Origin: Albidovulum sp.
GTDB lineage: Bacteria > Pseudomonadota > Alphaproteobacteria > Rhodobacterales > Rhodobacteraceae
Length of the DNA stretch: 64,000 bases
Reading direction: 5' to 3'
Assembly (NCBI GenBank): GCA_026989275.1
Contig: JALSJQ010000014.1
Span: forward strand, 1-64,000
The translations under genes and the position numbers were made by a program. Positions 37,475-48,912 of the stretch are shown here, piece after piece. A model generated the notes under the pieces. That model was not told where the DNA came from. It made no database searches and was given only the letters and a program-made list of their open reading frames with translations. Positions within the stretch are counted from its first letter, which is position 1, and every line of letters starts with the position of its first letter.

Positions 37475-38469
37475 TCCGCCCTGCCGAAGCTGCCGCCGCG
37501 GCGGCGATCTTCCCGTGCCCCGTCCACGTCCGCGGCGAAGCGTTCCGTCAGCTCGCCGGGACGCGCGATCACCTCCGCGCCCGGTACCGACGAACCGCCC
37601 CCCGCGATCACCAGCGCCTCGGCCTCGAAACGCTCGGAGAACCAGCGGGCCAGATCGACCGGGGCGACGGAGGCGGGCTTGTCCCGGGCATCGAGCACGA
37701 TCTTCGACGGGGCCCAGACCGAGATCTGCCCGTGCTTCATCGCCCAGTCGATCTCGGTGCGACTGTCCACCACCACGCAGCGCCGGTCCTGCCCGGCAAG
37801 CTTCCAGGCCATCTGCTCGATGGCCAGAAGCGCGATACGCCGGTCTGCCAAGGGTTGCCCCGCCCCGGGGAGTGGCAGACCCGGCGCATCCACGCAGATC
37901 ACCGTGGGCCTGCCCAGATCGGCAATGGCGTCGATCCAGCGCCGGAGATCGGGGCCGGCCAGCGTCCTGCGCGGCAGGAAGACCACGAAGGGATGCGGCC
38001 GTGCGAGCGGATCGGAAGGTCGCGCGGCAAGCGGGGCGATCCGGCCGTCTCGCGGCAGGCGACTGCGCATGATCTCGATCCCGAGCGCCCCCGGCACCCG
38101 GTCGAGTTTCTCGATGCGGATGAAGACCCGCTCCGCCCGCGGATCGAGCAGGATCCGGGCGGCGATGCGCTCGGCCACGGTTTCGAGCAGATTGAACCGC
38201 TCCTCGGCAAGAACGCCCTCGATCGCCTCGACGATCATGTCGTAGGACAGCACCTTGTCCACGTCGTCGTCCTGCGCCGCCGGCAGGGGCGCATGCTCGA
38301 CCACCACGTTGAAGCGAACCCGCTGCGGCACGCCGCGCTCGGCCTGAAAGGCGCCGATCTCGAGCGCAAGCACGAGATCGCGCACCGAGATGCGATCGAG
38401 CTCGGTGCCGGTTGCGGCGGCCCGCTCTTCGAGGGGGCCGAGGGCCGCCCTGATTGCGCCTTCAGCCAT
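37471..38469 (-). CDS. folB: Dihydroneopterin aldolase with extra C-terminal domain
   Basis: A 332-residue protein. Residues about 20-135 are FolB (LALEIGAFQAERGVPQRVRFNVVV, FNLLETVAERIAARILL and the Lys of IRIEKLDRVPGALG). Residues about 155-310 form a second domain not found in the roughly 120-residue enterobacterial FolB; its pattern (RRIALLAIEQMAWKL, DWAMKHGQISVWAPSKI) faintly recalls the amino-acid-kinase family. Long FolB proteins occur in Rhodobacterales. The second domain's job is unknown. Confidence 0.88.
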   Translation of the reverse strand: MAEGAIRAALGPLEERAAATGTELDRISVRDLVLALEIGAFQAERGVPQRVRFNVVVEHAPLPAAQDDDVDKVLSYDMIVEAIEGVLAEERFNLLETVAERIAARILLDPRAERVFIRIEKLDRVPGALGIEIMRSRLPRDGRIAPLAARPSDPLARPHPFVVFLPRRTLAGPDLRRWIDAIADLGRPTVICVDAPGLPLPGAGQPLADRRIALLAIEQMAWKLAGQDRRCVVVDSRTEIDWAMKHGQISVWAPSKIVLDARDKPASVAPVDLARWFSERFEAEALVIAGGGSSVPGAEVIARPGELTERFAADVDGAREDRRRGGSFGRAE

Positions 38470-38602
38470 GCCTGCGTCTCACCCGTTTGCCATACCCGCC
38501 GGCCCGGCGGCCCGCAGGGTGTAGCGCCCCGACCGAAGAGGGGCAAGGCCGCAGGCGACCGTTGCGGCCGCCGGGGCGACACGCCCGCACGGCCCCGCCC
38601 TC

Positions 38603-39328
38603 TCAGCCGTCGTTGCGGTAGAAGTAATGATCGCCGATCCGGGCGGTGCGCGTGAAGGACCGGGCCCATCTCGGCCGCACCTTGACGGAATGGTAGAAGG
38701 TGGCCCCCCTGGTGAGATTGTGGGGGACGGTTCCGTCGAGCAGGAGCTTCGCCACCTTGCCCACCCGCTCCCAGGCCCTCGGTTCGGTGATCACCTCGGG
38801 CCTGCCGTCGCAATTGTAGCTGAACTGGCAGCGATAGCGTCCGTTGCCGATGCCCTGCCGCACCACGGCACAGACGCTGTTCGGGAAGGCCGACGACCTG
38901 ACGCGGTTGAGGATGACCTCGCCCACGGCCATCATGCCCTCGATACTCTCGCCCCGCGCTTCGAAATAGAGTGCTTCGGTGAGGCATTTCCATTCGCTGC
39001 CGCCACGGGCCGGCGGCAGGCGGTCGATCTGCTCGCGGGTCAGCCGGGGGTTGCCGCCGAAGCCGAAGCGCAGCGTGGAACGCGGCACGATCCGGGCGAT
39101 GCGCGTCAACCGGCTGGTCGGAACCGCCGTCAGATGCGCGCTCTCGCGCATGAGCATCGGCACCACGGGCGAAAGGGCAACCACCGGCGAAGTGGCGCTG
39201 CTGGCGCTGGTGTTCTCTCCGGCCAGGGCCGCCCCCTGCAGACCGAACACCGCGATCAGAAGCCCGCACAGCGCATGGCGCATGTCGCAGGCCCATCGGC
39301 TCCTTCGCATGTCACGGTTCACTGGCAT
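38603..39328 (-). CDS. SleB-type cell wall hydrolase
   Basis: A 241-residue exported protein. After a signal peptide (CGLLIAVFGLQGAALA) comes a linker and then the hydrolase_2 (SleB) domain from about residue 110: CLTEALYFEARGESIEGMMAVGEVILNRV with the catalytic Glu, QFSYNCDGR and ATFYHSVKVRPRWA. It would cleave peptidoglycan glycan strands. The ATG at 39328 (after GAGGATGATGTCGAG) or the one at 39310 is likely; the frame extends further upstream without support. An AT-rich 254-base leader precedes it. Confidence 0.88.
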   Translation of the reverse strand: MPVNRDMRRSRWACDMRHALCGLLIAVFGLQGAALAGENTSASSATSPVVALSPVVPMLMRESAHLTAVPTSRLTRIARIVPRSTLRFGFGGNPRLTREQIDRLPPARGGSEWKCLTEALYFEARGESIEGMMAVGEVILNRVRSSAFPNSVCAVVRQGIGNGRYRCQFSYNCDGRPEVITEPRAWERVGKVAKLLLDGTVPHNLTRGATFYHSVKVRPRWARSFTRTARIGDHYFYRNDG

Positions 39329-39582
39329 CTCGACATCATCCTCTCGGCAAGAGCAGTCGTGCAGCCTCGCCGACATGTTCGCTTCCCATGTGGTCCGCCC
39401 GGTGCGGGAATCAAGCACGCATTTTACATGAATTTCGCGCAAAAGCCGCTCCGTGCGACCTTCCGTCTCCTCCTGCCGGCCAAATCGGGAAAATTCATGG
39501 CAAAATCGCGACTTTCCTCGCAAGGGCGCCCCGATCGACCAGCCGGAATGAGCGGATGGGCGCTTCCTGCCGCGGGGCGTCC

Positions 39583-42165
<2,583 letters not shown>

Positions 42166-42174
42166 TGCCGCTCC

Positions 42175-42279
42175 TCATGCGTTGGCCGGGCAGGCCCTTT
42201 CGCAGTTGCAGCATAGCCCTTCGGCGCGCAGGTGCAATGCGGCCCCTTCACACCCGCATCCATCCCGGTCTTCGTTCAT
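42175..42279 (-). CDS. Possible 34-residue cysteine-rich peptide
   Basis: A short frame fills the gap between glyS and the PPDK-like gene. It encodes six cysteines in 34 residues arranged CGC, CCNC and a final C, including the stretch LHLRAEGLCCNCERACPANA. The pattern suggests a metal-binding knuckle. It ends immediately before the GGAG of the next gene. No strong ribosome site precedes its ATG, which lies 22 bases after the glyS stop, so reinitiation would be needed. Real or chance is undecided. Confidence 0.45.
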   Translation of the reverse strand: MNEDRDGCGCEGAALHLRAEGLCCNCERACPANA

Positions 42280-42301
42280 GCGGCAGTCGGCGAAGCCGTG
42301 C

Positions 42302-44362
42302 TCAGCCCTCGAGACGGGATAGGTCGGCCACCTGCCCGCAGACGGTGCGGATGCGATTGAGAAGGCAGAGCCGGTTGCGGCGGATGATGGAGTTCTCCGC
42401 ATTGACGACGGTGCTCTCGAAGAAGGTGTCGATCGGCTGCCGCAGATCGGCGATCGCCGCCATGGCCCCGGCATGGTCCTCGCGCTCGAGAGCGGTGCGG
42501 ATTTGCGTCTCGGCCGCGTCGAGCGCGGCGAAAAGGGCGCGCTCTTCCCCGGTCTCGGCGAATTTCGGATCGGGATCGAGCTCGTAGGACACCCCGTCCC
42601 TGCGCTCCTCCGCCGTGAGGATGTTGTTGGCGCGGCGGAAACCCTGCACGAGGTTTTCCCCCTCCTCGGTGGCGAGGAAGGCCGCGAGCGCCTCGGCCCG
42701 CCGCGCAAGGAGCAGGAGATCGTCATTGCCGGGCAGGCCGAGCACGGCATCGATCACGTCGTGCCGGATGCCCTTCTCCCGCAGATGCACCTTGAGCCGG
42801 TCGTGGAAGAAGGCAAGCAGGTCGTCGATATCGACATCGGAGCGGGCCATGGCGACGGCCTCGCGCAGCGGCAGGCGCAGATCGTTCTCGAACAGAATGC
42901 GGATGATGCCGAGCGCGGCCCGGCGCAGGGCGAAGGGGTCCTTCGAGCCGGTGGGCTTCTCGCCGATGGCCCAGAACCCGGCGAGCATGTCGAGCTTGTC
43001 GGCCAGCGCCACCGCCACCGAGACCGGCGCCAGCGGCACCGCATCGGACGGTCCCTGGGGGCGGTAATGATCTTCGGCGGCGGCGGCGACTTCGGGGGGA
43101 AAACCCGCCGCAGCAAGGTAGTAGCGCCCCATCACCCCCTGCAGCTCGGGGAATTCATAGACCATCTGCGAGGCGAGATCGGCCTTCGCAAGCCGCCCGG
43201 CCTGTTCGGCGAGGGCCGGATCGGCGCCGAGGCGGGGCGCGAGCCTCGCGGCCAGCGCGGCGATGCGGCGGGCGCGTTCCCCCACGGTGCCGAGCCGGTT
43301 GTGGAAGGTGACCTGCTCGAGCGCCGCGAGCCACGGCTCCAGCTTCTCCTCGCGGGCCACGCGCAGATCGTTCTCCCAGAAGAAGCGGGCGTCGGCGAGA
43401 CGCGCCGCCAGAACCCGGGCATTGCCGGCGAGGATCGCCGCGCCGCCGTCGGGCGCTTCGCGATCGGCCACGGTGACGAAGCCCTCGATCTGTCCCGATT
43501 GCGGATTTCGGAGCGAGAAGAACTTCTGATGCTCCCGCATCGAGGTCTGAAGCACTTCGGGCGGCAGGTCGAGAAACCGCGCCTCGATCCGCCCCGCCAG
43601 GGGCACCGGCCATTCGGCAAGGCCCGTCACCTCCGCAAGCAGCCCCCGATCCTCGACCAGATCGAGCCCGAGCGCCGCGCCGGCCGCGGCCGCTCCTTCG
43701 CGGATGCGGCGGCTCCGCTGTTCGGGGTCGAGCACGACCTTGTGCGCCTCGAGGCCGCGGGCATAGTCGTCGAAGCCGGAAACGGGGAAGGGTTCCGGAG
43801 CCATGAAACGATGGCCTCGGGCAAGGTTGCCGGCACGGATGCCCTCGATCTCGAAATCGACCACCCGGCTGCCGTCCTCGTCCGTCAGGATGGCGAGAAT
43901 GCCATGAAGCGGCCGCACCCAGCGCAGCTCATGCGCTCCCCAGCGCATCGACTTCGGCCAGGGGAAGGAGCGAATCACCTCGCCGAGCGTTTCGGCGACG
44001 ATTTCCTCGGCCGGCCGGCCGGCAGCGCGGCGGGTGGCGAACCAGAAGCGCCCCTTGGCGGTCTCGCGCAGCTCGAGGTCCTCCACCGCCACCCCTGCCG
44101 AGCGCGCGAAGCCGGCCAGAGCCTTTTCCGGCGCGCCCTCGCGCGGACCGCGGCGCTCCTCCTCGATGTCCGGCGAGCGCGGCGCGAGATCCTCGATGTG
44201 CAGCACCAGCCGCCTGGGCGTGACGAAGGCGTGCACCGACCCGTGGGCAAGGCCGCGCTCGGCGATCCCCCCCGTCATCAGCCGCGCCAGATCCTGCGCC
44301 GCCCGCGGCTGCATCCGCGCCGGAATCTCCTCCGACAGAAGCTCGATCAGAAGTTCGGCCAT
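42302..44362 (-). CDS. glyS: Glycyl-tRNA synthetase beta subunit
   Basis: A 686-residue subunit of the tetrameric bacterial glycyl-tRNA synthetase. The opening MAELLIELLSEEIPARMQPRA and inner motifs FVTVADREAPDG, SLRNPQSGQIEG and the HD-like stretch ending in VMGRYYLAAAGFP are characteristic; the C-terminal anticodon-binding region follows. GAGGAGAAATAAC precedes the ATG at 44362. One base separates it from the DUF6446 gene stop, so glyQ-DUF6446-glyS form one unit. Confidence 0.96.
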   Translation of the reverse strand: MAELLIELLSEEIPARMQPRAAQDLARLMTGGIAERGLAHGSVHAFVTPRRLVLHIEDLAPRSPDIEEERRGPREGAPEKALAGFARSAGVAVEDLELRETAKGRFWFATRRAAGRPAEEIVAETLGEVIRSFPWPKSMRWGAHELRWVRPLHGILAILTDEDGSRVVDFEIEGIRAGNLARGHRFMAPEPFPVSGFDDYARGLEAHKVVLDPEQRSRRIREGAAAAGAALGLDLVEDRGLLAEVTGLAEWPVPLAGRIEARFLDLPPEVLQTSMREHQKFFSLRNPQSGQIEGFVTVADREAPDGGAAILAGNARVLAARLADARFFWENDLRVAREEKLEPWLAALEQVTFHNRLGTVGERARRIAALAARLAPRLGADPALAEQAGRLAKADLASQMVYEFPELQGVMGRYYLAAAGFPPEVAAAAEDHYRPQGPSDAVPLAPVSVAVALADKLDMLAGFWAIGEKPTGSKDPFALRRAALGIIRILFENDLRLPLREAVAMARSDVDIDDLLAFFHDRLKVHLREKGIRHDVIDAVLGLPGNDDLLLLARRAEALAAFLATEEGENLVQGFRRANNILTAEERRDGVSYELDPDPKFAETGEERALFAALDAAETQIRTALEREDHAGAMAAIADLRQPIDTFFESTVVNAENSIIRRNRLCLLNRIRTVCGQVADLSRLEG

Positions 44363-44363
44363 G

Positions 44364-44930
44364 TTATTTCTCCTCGCCGAAAATCCGCTCTGCCTGGCTC
44401 TTTTCCTTCCGCAGCTGCGGCTCGAGCTGGTTCCAGGCGGCGGCCCGGCCGTCGGGATAGACGAGCACGATCCGGTCCACCCCCGGATGGATCCCCCGCT
44501 CACCGACGAAGGCCGTGGCCCGGCCCGCCTCGAGATCCTTCGTCAGCCGGGCGGCATCGAAGCAGTCGGTGAACCAGGACGGGCCGACGAGCGGCGTGGC
44601 GTCGTCGGTCGTCTCGAATCGCTGGCGCAGCGCCTCGAAGGGCATGTCGATGCGAAAGCAGGCGCGGAACTTGATCGGGGAGGTGACGGCATCGATACCG
44701 CGGAAGTCGCGCACCGGCACCGCGACAGGCGCACCGCCCCCTTTCGGCGTGAGGCGAATGGTGGTCACGCCGACTTCCCCGCCCTTCCGCCGCACCGTCT
44801 CGAGCGCCGGGTCGCCGGCGAGATGGACGGGGTGGTAATAGGCGTAGTAGCGGAAATACCACAATGCGGCGCCGAAGCCCGCCGCGATCAGGACGAGAGA
44901 CAGGACGACGACCTTGCCGCTGACCTTCAT
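44364..44930 (-). CDS. DUF6446-type membrane-anchored protein between glyQ and glyS
   Basis: A 188-residue protein with one N-terminal helix ([20 protein letters not shown]) and a periplasmic domain holding two cysteines ([15 protein letters not shown]). It matches my memory of DUF6446, a family almost confined to Rhodobacterales and usually found between the two glycyl-tRNA synthetase genes. Its ATG overlaps glyQ's stop (ATGA). No function is known; the coupling suggests only coordinated expression. Confidence 0.75.
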   Translation of the reverse strand: MKVSGKVVVLSLVLIAAGFGAALWYFRYYAYYHPVHLAGDPALETVRRKGGEVGVTTIRLTPKGGGAPVAVPVRDFRGIDAVTSPIKFRACFRIDMPFEALRQRFETTDDATPLVGPSWFTDCFDAARLTKDLEAGRATAFVGERGIHPGVDRIVLVYPDGRAAAWNQLEPQLRKEKSQAERIFGEEK

Positions 44931-45958
44931 TGCGCCGCTCCTTCTCCGCCCGCCTGTCCGCGTTCCTCGCGCTCGCCCCCCGAAAAGCCCCCCTCGGCGG
45001 TCCTGAGGAAGGCATCGGCGCACATCTTCGCCAGGGCCCGCACCCGGCCGATATAGGCCTGCCGCTCGGTGACGGAGATCACTCCGCGGGCATCGAGAAG
45101 ATTGAAGATGTGACTGGCCTTGATGCACTGGTCATAGGCCGGCTGCGCCATGACGATACGCCTGCCGGTCTTCGGATCGATCTCGGGCTGGGCGAGGATG
45201 CGGCGGCATTCGGCCTCGGCGTCCTCGAAATGACGCAGGAGCATGTCGGTATCGGCCACGTCGAAATTGTAGCGTGAATATTCCGCCTCCGCCTGGCGGA
45301 ACACGTCGCCATAGCTCAGCGCGATCGGCGCGTCCGGATCGTTGAACGGCATCTCCATCACATGGTCGATGCCGAGCACATACATCGCCAGCCGCTCGAG
45401 CCCGTAGGTGAGCTCTCCCGAAACCGGCCTGCAGTCATGGCCGCCGACCTGCTGGAAATAGGTGAACTGGCTGACCTCCATGCCGTCGCACCACACTTCC
45501 CAGCCCAGCCCCCAGGCGCCCAGCGTCGGACTTTCCCAGTCGTCCTCGACGAAGCGGATGTCGTGCAGGAGAAGATCGATGCCGATGGCCGCAAGCGAAC
45601 CGAGATAGAGATCCTGCAGGTTCTCGGGCGAAGGCTTGATGATGACCTGATACTGGTAATAGTGCTGCAACCGGTTGGGGTTCTCGCCATAGCGCCCGTC
45701 GGTCGGCCGACGCGAAGGCTGGACATAGGCCGCAGCCCAGGGCTTCGGGCCGAGGGCCCGCAGGGTGGTGGCGGGGTGAAAGGTGCCGGCGCCCACCTCC
45801 ATGTCGTAGGGCTGGAGAAGGGCGCAGCCCTGTGCCGCCCAGTAATCCTGAAGCCGGGTCACGATTTCCTGAAAGCTGCGCGGCTTCTCCGGCGCCACGC
45901 CCCGACCGGGCGCGGCCGGGCTTGCGGGAGCATCGGATGCAGCGTCGTTGCGGTCCAT
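44927..45958 (-). CDS. glyQ: Glycyl-tRNA synthetase alpha subunit
   Basis: A 343-residue catalytic subunit that activates glycine. [37 protein letters not shown]-type class II motifs, [22 protein letters not shown] and [19 protein letters not shown] are diagnostic. About 25 Ala/Pro-rich residues precede the conserved region and about 20 charged residues extend the C terminus. ATG at 45958 follows AGAGGTGCGAGG. It leads the glyQ-DUF6446-glyS unit. Confidence 0.96.
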   Translation of the reverse strand: MDRNDAASDAPASPAAPGRGVAPEKPRSFQEIVTRLQDYWAAQGCALLQPYDMEVGAGTFHPATTLRALGPKPWAAAYVQPSRRPTDGRYGENPNRLQHYYQYQVIIKPSPENLQDLYLGSLAAIGIDLLLHDIRFVEDDWESPTLGAWGLGWEVWCDGMEVSQFTYFQQVGGHDCRPVSGELTYGLERLAMYVLGIDHVMEMPFNDPDAPIALSYGDVFRQAEAEYSRYNFDVADTDMLLRHFEDAEAECRRILAQPEIDPKTGRRIVMAQPAYDQCIKASHIFNLLDARGVISVTERQAYIGRVRALAKMCADAFLRTAEGGFSGGEREERGQAGGEGAAQ

Positions 45959-46317
45959 GGCCTCGCACCTCTTCCCTTCCCCCGCCGCTTCGGCAGGGAC
46001 GGCTTTCCATAGGAGCATGGACAGGGCGGGTCAACGCCCCGCGGGGTGGGGGCGGCATCGTGGCAGCCCGGAAGGCCTGCCGTCGCCCCGGTCGGGAGAC
46101 GGCCCGCACGGGAAAACCGCCCAAACGGGGCGAGGTTTCCCGCAGGCCGAAAGTCGCGATGGTCGAAAATCGTTGCCTTGGCAGTCGCGCTTCCCTAGTA
46201 GTTTTCTTCAGGCATTCAGTCTCGTGCGCCCTGTCCACCGGCTCGGGTTGCAGGGATTTCATCCGCCGGCCCTCGCCCCGTCCCGTGGCCCGGCATTTTC
46301 AGAATGGTTCCGGTTCG
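45959..46317. other. Divergent intergenic region of glyQ and protease-fold gene
   Basis: No gene seen. It must hold promoters for both neighbours. On the plus strand TTGCCT, 17 bases, then TAGTAG (about 46174-46202) is a weak candidate for the downstream gene. The region is slightly less G+C-rich near 46150-46220. Nothing else structured was found. Confidence 0.35.
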
Positions 46318-48258
46318 ATGTCGAAGACGTTTCCCGCCCCCGGCAGATCGCCCCGTCCCCGCAATAGTCTTCCCACGGGAAACTCCGGGAAATGCGCTCC
46401 GGTGCGCTTTCTGGTGGCTCTCCTCCTCGTTCTTGCCGCCCTCCTGTCGCGCCCGGTGGCGGCCGCGCCGCTCGTATGGCTCCAGATCGAGAGCCGGCCG
46501 AGCCGGAGCGAAGCCGTCGCCCGGGCGGAGGAATATGCCCGCCGGCTGCCGGATCTCGGGCCGGTTCATGTCTTCGCGAGCGGGGCGCGGTGGCATTCCC
46601 TTGCCCTCGGCCCCTTCGAGGAGGACGCCGCCTGGTCGTTGCGCCGCACCTTGCGGCGGAGCCGCCTGATCCCCCGCGACGCCTTCATCACCGAAGGGCG
46701 GGGCTTGCGCCACCATGTCTGGCCCGAAGGGCCGCTCGACGGGCTCGACGCCGGCACCATCGCGAGGCGGATCGCGGCGGGCGCGCCCCTTCCGCCCTCC
46801 TCCACCTCCGACGAAGCCGCGGCGACCGACGATGCCGGCATGACGGCGCCCGCGCCCGCGGAGCCGACCACCACCGAAACACCGACATCCGCAGAACCCG
46901 CCCCCGACACCGACCGGGAGACGCTGGCCGAGGCCCGGCGCCGCGAACGCAACCTCGACCGGCAGACCCGGCGCCGGATCCAGGAGGCTCTCGCCTGGAG
47001 CGGCCATTATCGCGCCGCCATCGACGGTGCCTTCGGTCGCGGCACCCGCGCCGCCATCAGCCGCTGGCAGCAGGACAACGGCTTCGCCCCCACGGGCTAT
47101 CTCACCGGGCGGCAGATGGAGAAGCTGCTCGGGGACTACCAGCATTTTCTCGATGCCGCCGGCATGGCCGCCTGGAACGACGGGAAGGCGGGGCTGCGCA
47201 TCGATCTGCCCCTCGGCCTCGTGGCCTTCGCGCGTTACGATCCGCCCTTCGCGCATTTCGCCCCCAAAGGGGAGAGCGGCGTGCGGATCGTGCTCGTCTC
47301 CCGCCCCGGCCGGGCGGCGGCCCTTTCGGCGCTGCGGGATTTCTTCAAGGCCGTGGACCTCATGCCCGCAAACAGCGAAGCCCTGATCAAGAAGGGCACG
47401 CTGGTGATGAAGGGTGCCGACGAGAAACGCCAGAGCCGCGTCTTCCTGCGCCACTTCAACGGCACGCTGAAGGGATATCTCGTCTCCTGGCCGCGCCGGC
47501 TCGATGCGCTGATGGAACAGGTCGAGCCGCGAATGGCCGCCAGCCTCGCCGCGACCGGCAAGGCCACGCTCGACCCCGACCTTGCCACCGATCTCGACCC
47601 CGAGGGCGCCGCCAGCATCGCCGGACTCGAGATCCGCAAGCCGGCAAGGAGCGGCTCGGGCGTCTTCGTCGACGAGAAGGGCATGGTGCTGACGGTGCCC
47701 GACCTCGTGGCCGACTGCGCCCGCGTCACCATCGACCACGACACGGCGGCACGGGTGATCCTGCCCGCGGAACCCGGCCGGCCGGCGCGGCTCGAGCCGC
47801 TCGCGCCGCTCGCTCCGGCCGCCGTCGCCCGGCTCGCCGCCCGGACGCCCCGGCCCGGAGAGCGGGTCCTGATCGCCGGCTTCTCCCATGGCGGCCTGCT
47901 CGGCCTGCCGAGCGTGACCGACGGCAAGGTGGTCCTGCCCCTCGTGGAGGAACCCGTCACGGAAGGGGCGGCCCTGATGACGCTGCGCGCCCATCTTCTC
48001 GAGGGAGACCGCGGCGGCCCCGTGCTCGACCGGAGCGGCAGGGTGCTCGGAATCGTGCTCGGCCCCATCCTCGAGGGGCGCCATCTCCCCCGGGGAATGA
48101 GCTATGCGATGGGCCTCGTTCCCGGCAGCGCGACCGTCCCTGCCACCATTCTCGCCGCCAGCACCGACATCCGTTCGGACGGCAGCGAGCGACCGAGCCG
48201 CGCCGCCCTCGAGGAGATGGCCCGGAACATGACGGCGCTCGTCGCCTGCTGGAAATAG
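46318..48258 (+). CDS. Exported peptidoglycan-binding protein with inactive trypsin-like domain
   Basis: A 646-residue protein with a signal segment (FLVALLLVLAALLSRPVAAAP). A SPOR-like stretch (about 51-120) is followed by a Thr/Pro/Ala linker, a peptidoglycan-binding type 1 domain (about 205-265, IDGAFGRGTRAAISRWQQDNGF), a middle domain and a trypsin fold (about 435-630). The catalytic positions are lost: LTVPDLVADC has Asp462 where the His of a TxAHV motif belongs, and GDRGGPVLD has Arg565 where Ser belongs. It is likely a structural or binding protein of the cell wall. The ATG lies behind a weak ribosome site. Confidence 0.8.
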   Translation: MSKTFPAPGRSPRPRNSLPTGNSGKCAPVRFLVALLLVLAALLSRPVAAAPLVWLQIESRPSRSEAVARAEEYARRLPDLGPVHVFASGARWHSLALGPFEEDAAWSLRRTLRRSRLIPRDAFITEGRGLRHHVWPEGPLDGLDAGTIARRIAAGAPLPPSSTSDEAAATDDAGMTAPAPAEPTTTETPTSAEPAPDTDRETLAEARRRERNLDRQTRRRIQEALAWSGHYRAAIDGAFGRGTRAAISRWQQDNGFAPTGYLTGRQMEKLLGDYQHFLDAAGMAAWNDGKAGLRIDLPLGLVAFARYDPPFAHFAPKGESGVRIVLVSRPGRAAALSALRDFFKAVDLMPANSEALIKKGTLVMKGADEKRQSRVFLRHFNGTLKGYLVSWPRRLDALMEQVEPRMAASLAATGKATLDPDLATDLDPEGAASIAGLEIRKPARSGSGVFVDEKGMVLTVPDLVADCARVTIDHDTAARVILPAEPGRPARLEPLAPLAPAAVARLAARTPRPGERVLIAGFSHGGLLGLPSVTDGKVVLPLVEEPVTEGAALMTLRAHLLEGDRGGPVLDRSGRVLGIVLGPILEGRHLPRGMSYAMGLVPGSATVPATILAASTDIRSDGSERPSRAALEEMARNMTALVACWK

Positions 48259-48428
48259 CACCGGGTCGCGACAGGACCGACCGGGGACCATCCGCACGAG
48301 AGCGGCACACCCCCCTCGGCTGCCGGAGCCGTTCGCCCGTCGCTCCCCTCCGCTCCTGCCGCGCGGCGTCCGTGGCGACGGCTTCCGGCAGTCTTCCGCC
48401 ACCGCCCATTCCGGCCCCCCGACCGCCT

Positions 48429-48902
48429 TCACCCGTGCCGTCCGCTCTCCGCCTTGCGCTGCCACCGGCCGGCCTCCTCGGCCCAGTAGACGAGGGCGAG
48501 CCCGGCATCGGCCAGCGCCTTCCACTGGCCACGGGCATGGGCCACCGCGTCCGGGTCGTTGCCGTCGAACAGCACCATGCCCCGGCTGCAGGCGGCGAGC
48601 TCGTCGGGGGCAAGCGGCGCCCCGTCGATCGAGATCAGCACCTCGGCCCGGTTGGGGCGGCCTTCGGATTCGGGCGTGAGCAGCACCGGCTGAAGCTGGT
48701 CATGGGGGCCACCGGCAAGACCGTGAGGCAGGAAGATCTCGCCGGTCGCCACCCACAGATGCTCGTCGAGCCATTCGAGGCGGGCACGGTCGCGCCCCCG
48801 AAGAAGCACCCGCCAGCCGCGTTCGAGGCTGCGAAGCAGAAGCGGCACGAGGGCGGCCTCGAGCGCCCGCTCCGTCAGGTGATAGAAGAACACCTCGGCC
48901 AC
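48429..48902 (-). CDS. holC: DNA polymerase III chi subunit
   Basis: A 157-residue clamp-loader accessory protein that links to single-stranded DNA-binding protein. EVFFYHLTERALEAALVPLLLRSLERGWRVLLR is the family opening; WVATGEIFLPHGLAGGP and LFDGNDPDAVAHARGQWK follow. It starts ten bases after the pepA stop, the conserved pepA-holC order of proteobacteria. Confidence 0.93.
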   Translation of the reverse strand: MAEVFFYHLTERALEAALVPLLLRSLERGWRVLLRGRDRARLEWLDEHLWVATGEIFLPHGLAGGPHDQLQPVLLTPESEGRPNRAEVLISIDGAPLAPDELAACSRGMVLFDGNDPDAVAHARGQWKALADAGLALVYWAEEAGRWQRKAESGRHG

Positions 48903-48912
48903 GGCGCCCCCG

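Noticed and set aside
39427-39499. Nine-base inverted repeat CATGAATTT/AAATTCATG upstream of the SleB-type gene
   Set aside because: The 55-base spacing is long and no other evidence marks it as an operator; it may be chance in an AT-rich leader.
42175-42750. Long minus-strand frame within glyS
   Set aside because: Most of it is an alternate frame of glyS; only its last 34 codons past the glyS stop deserve mention as a separate small peptide.
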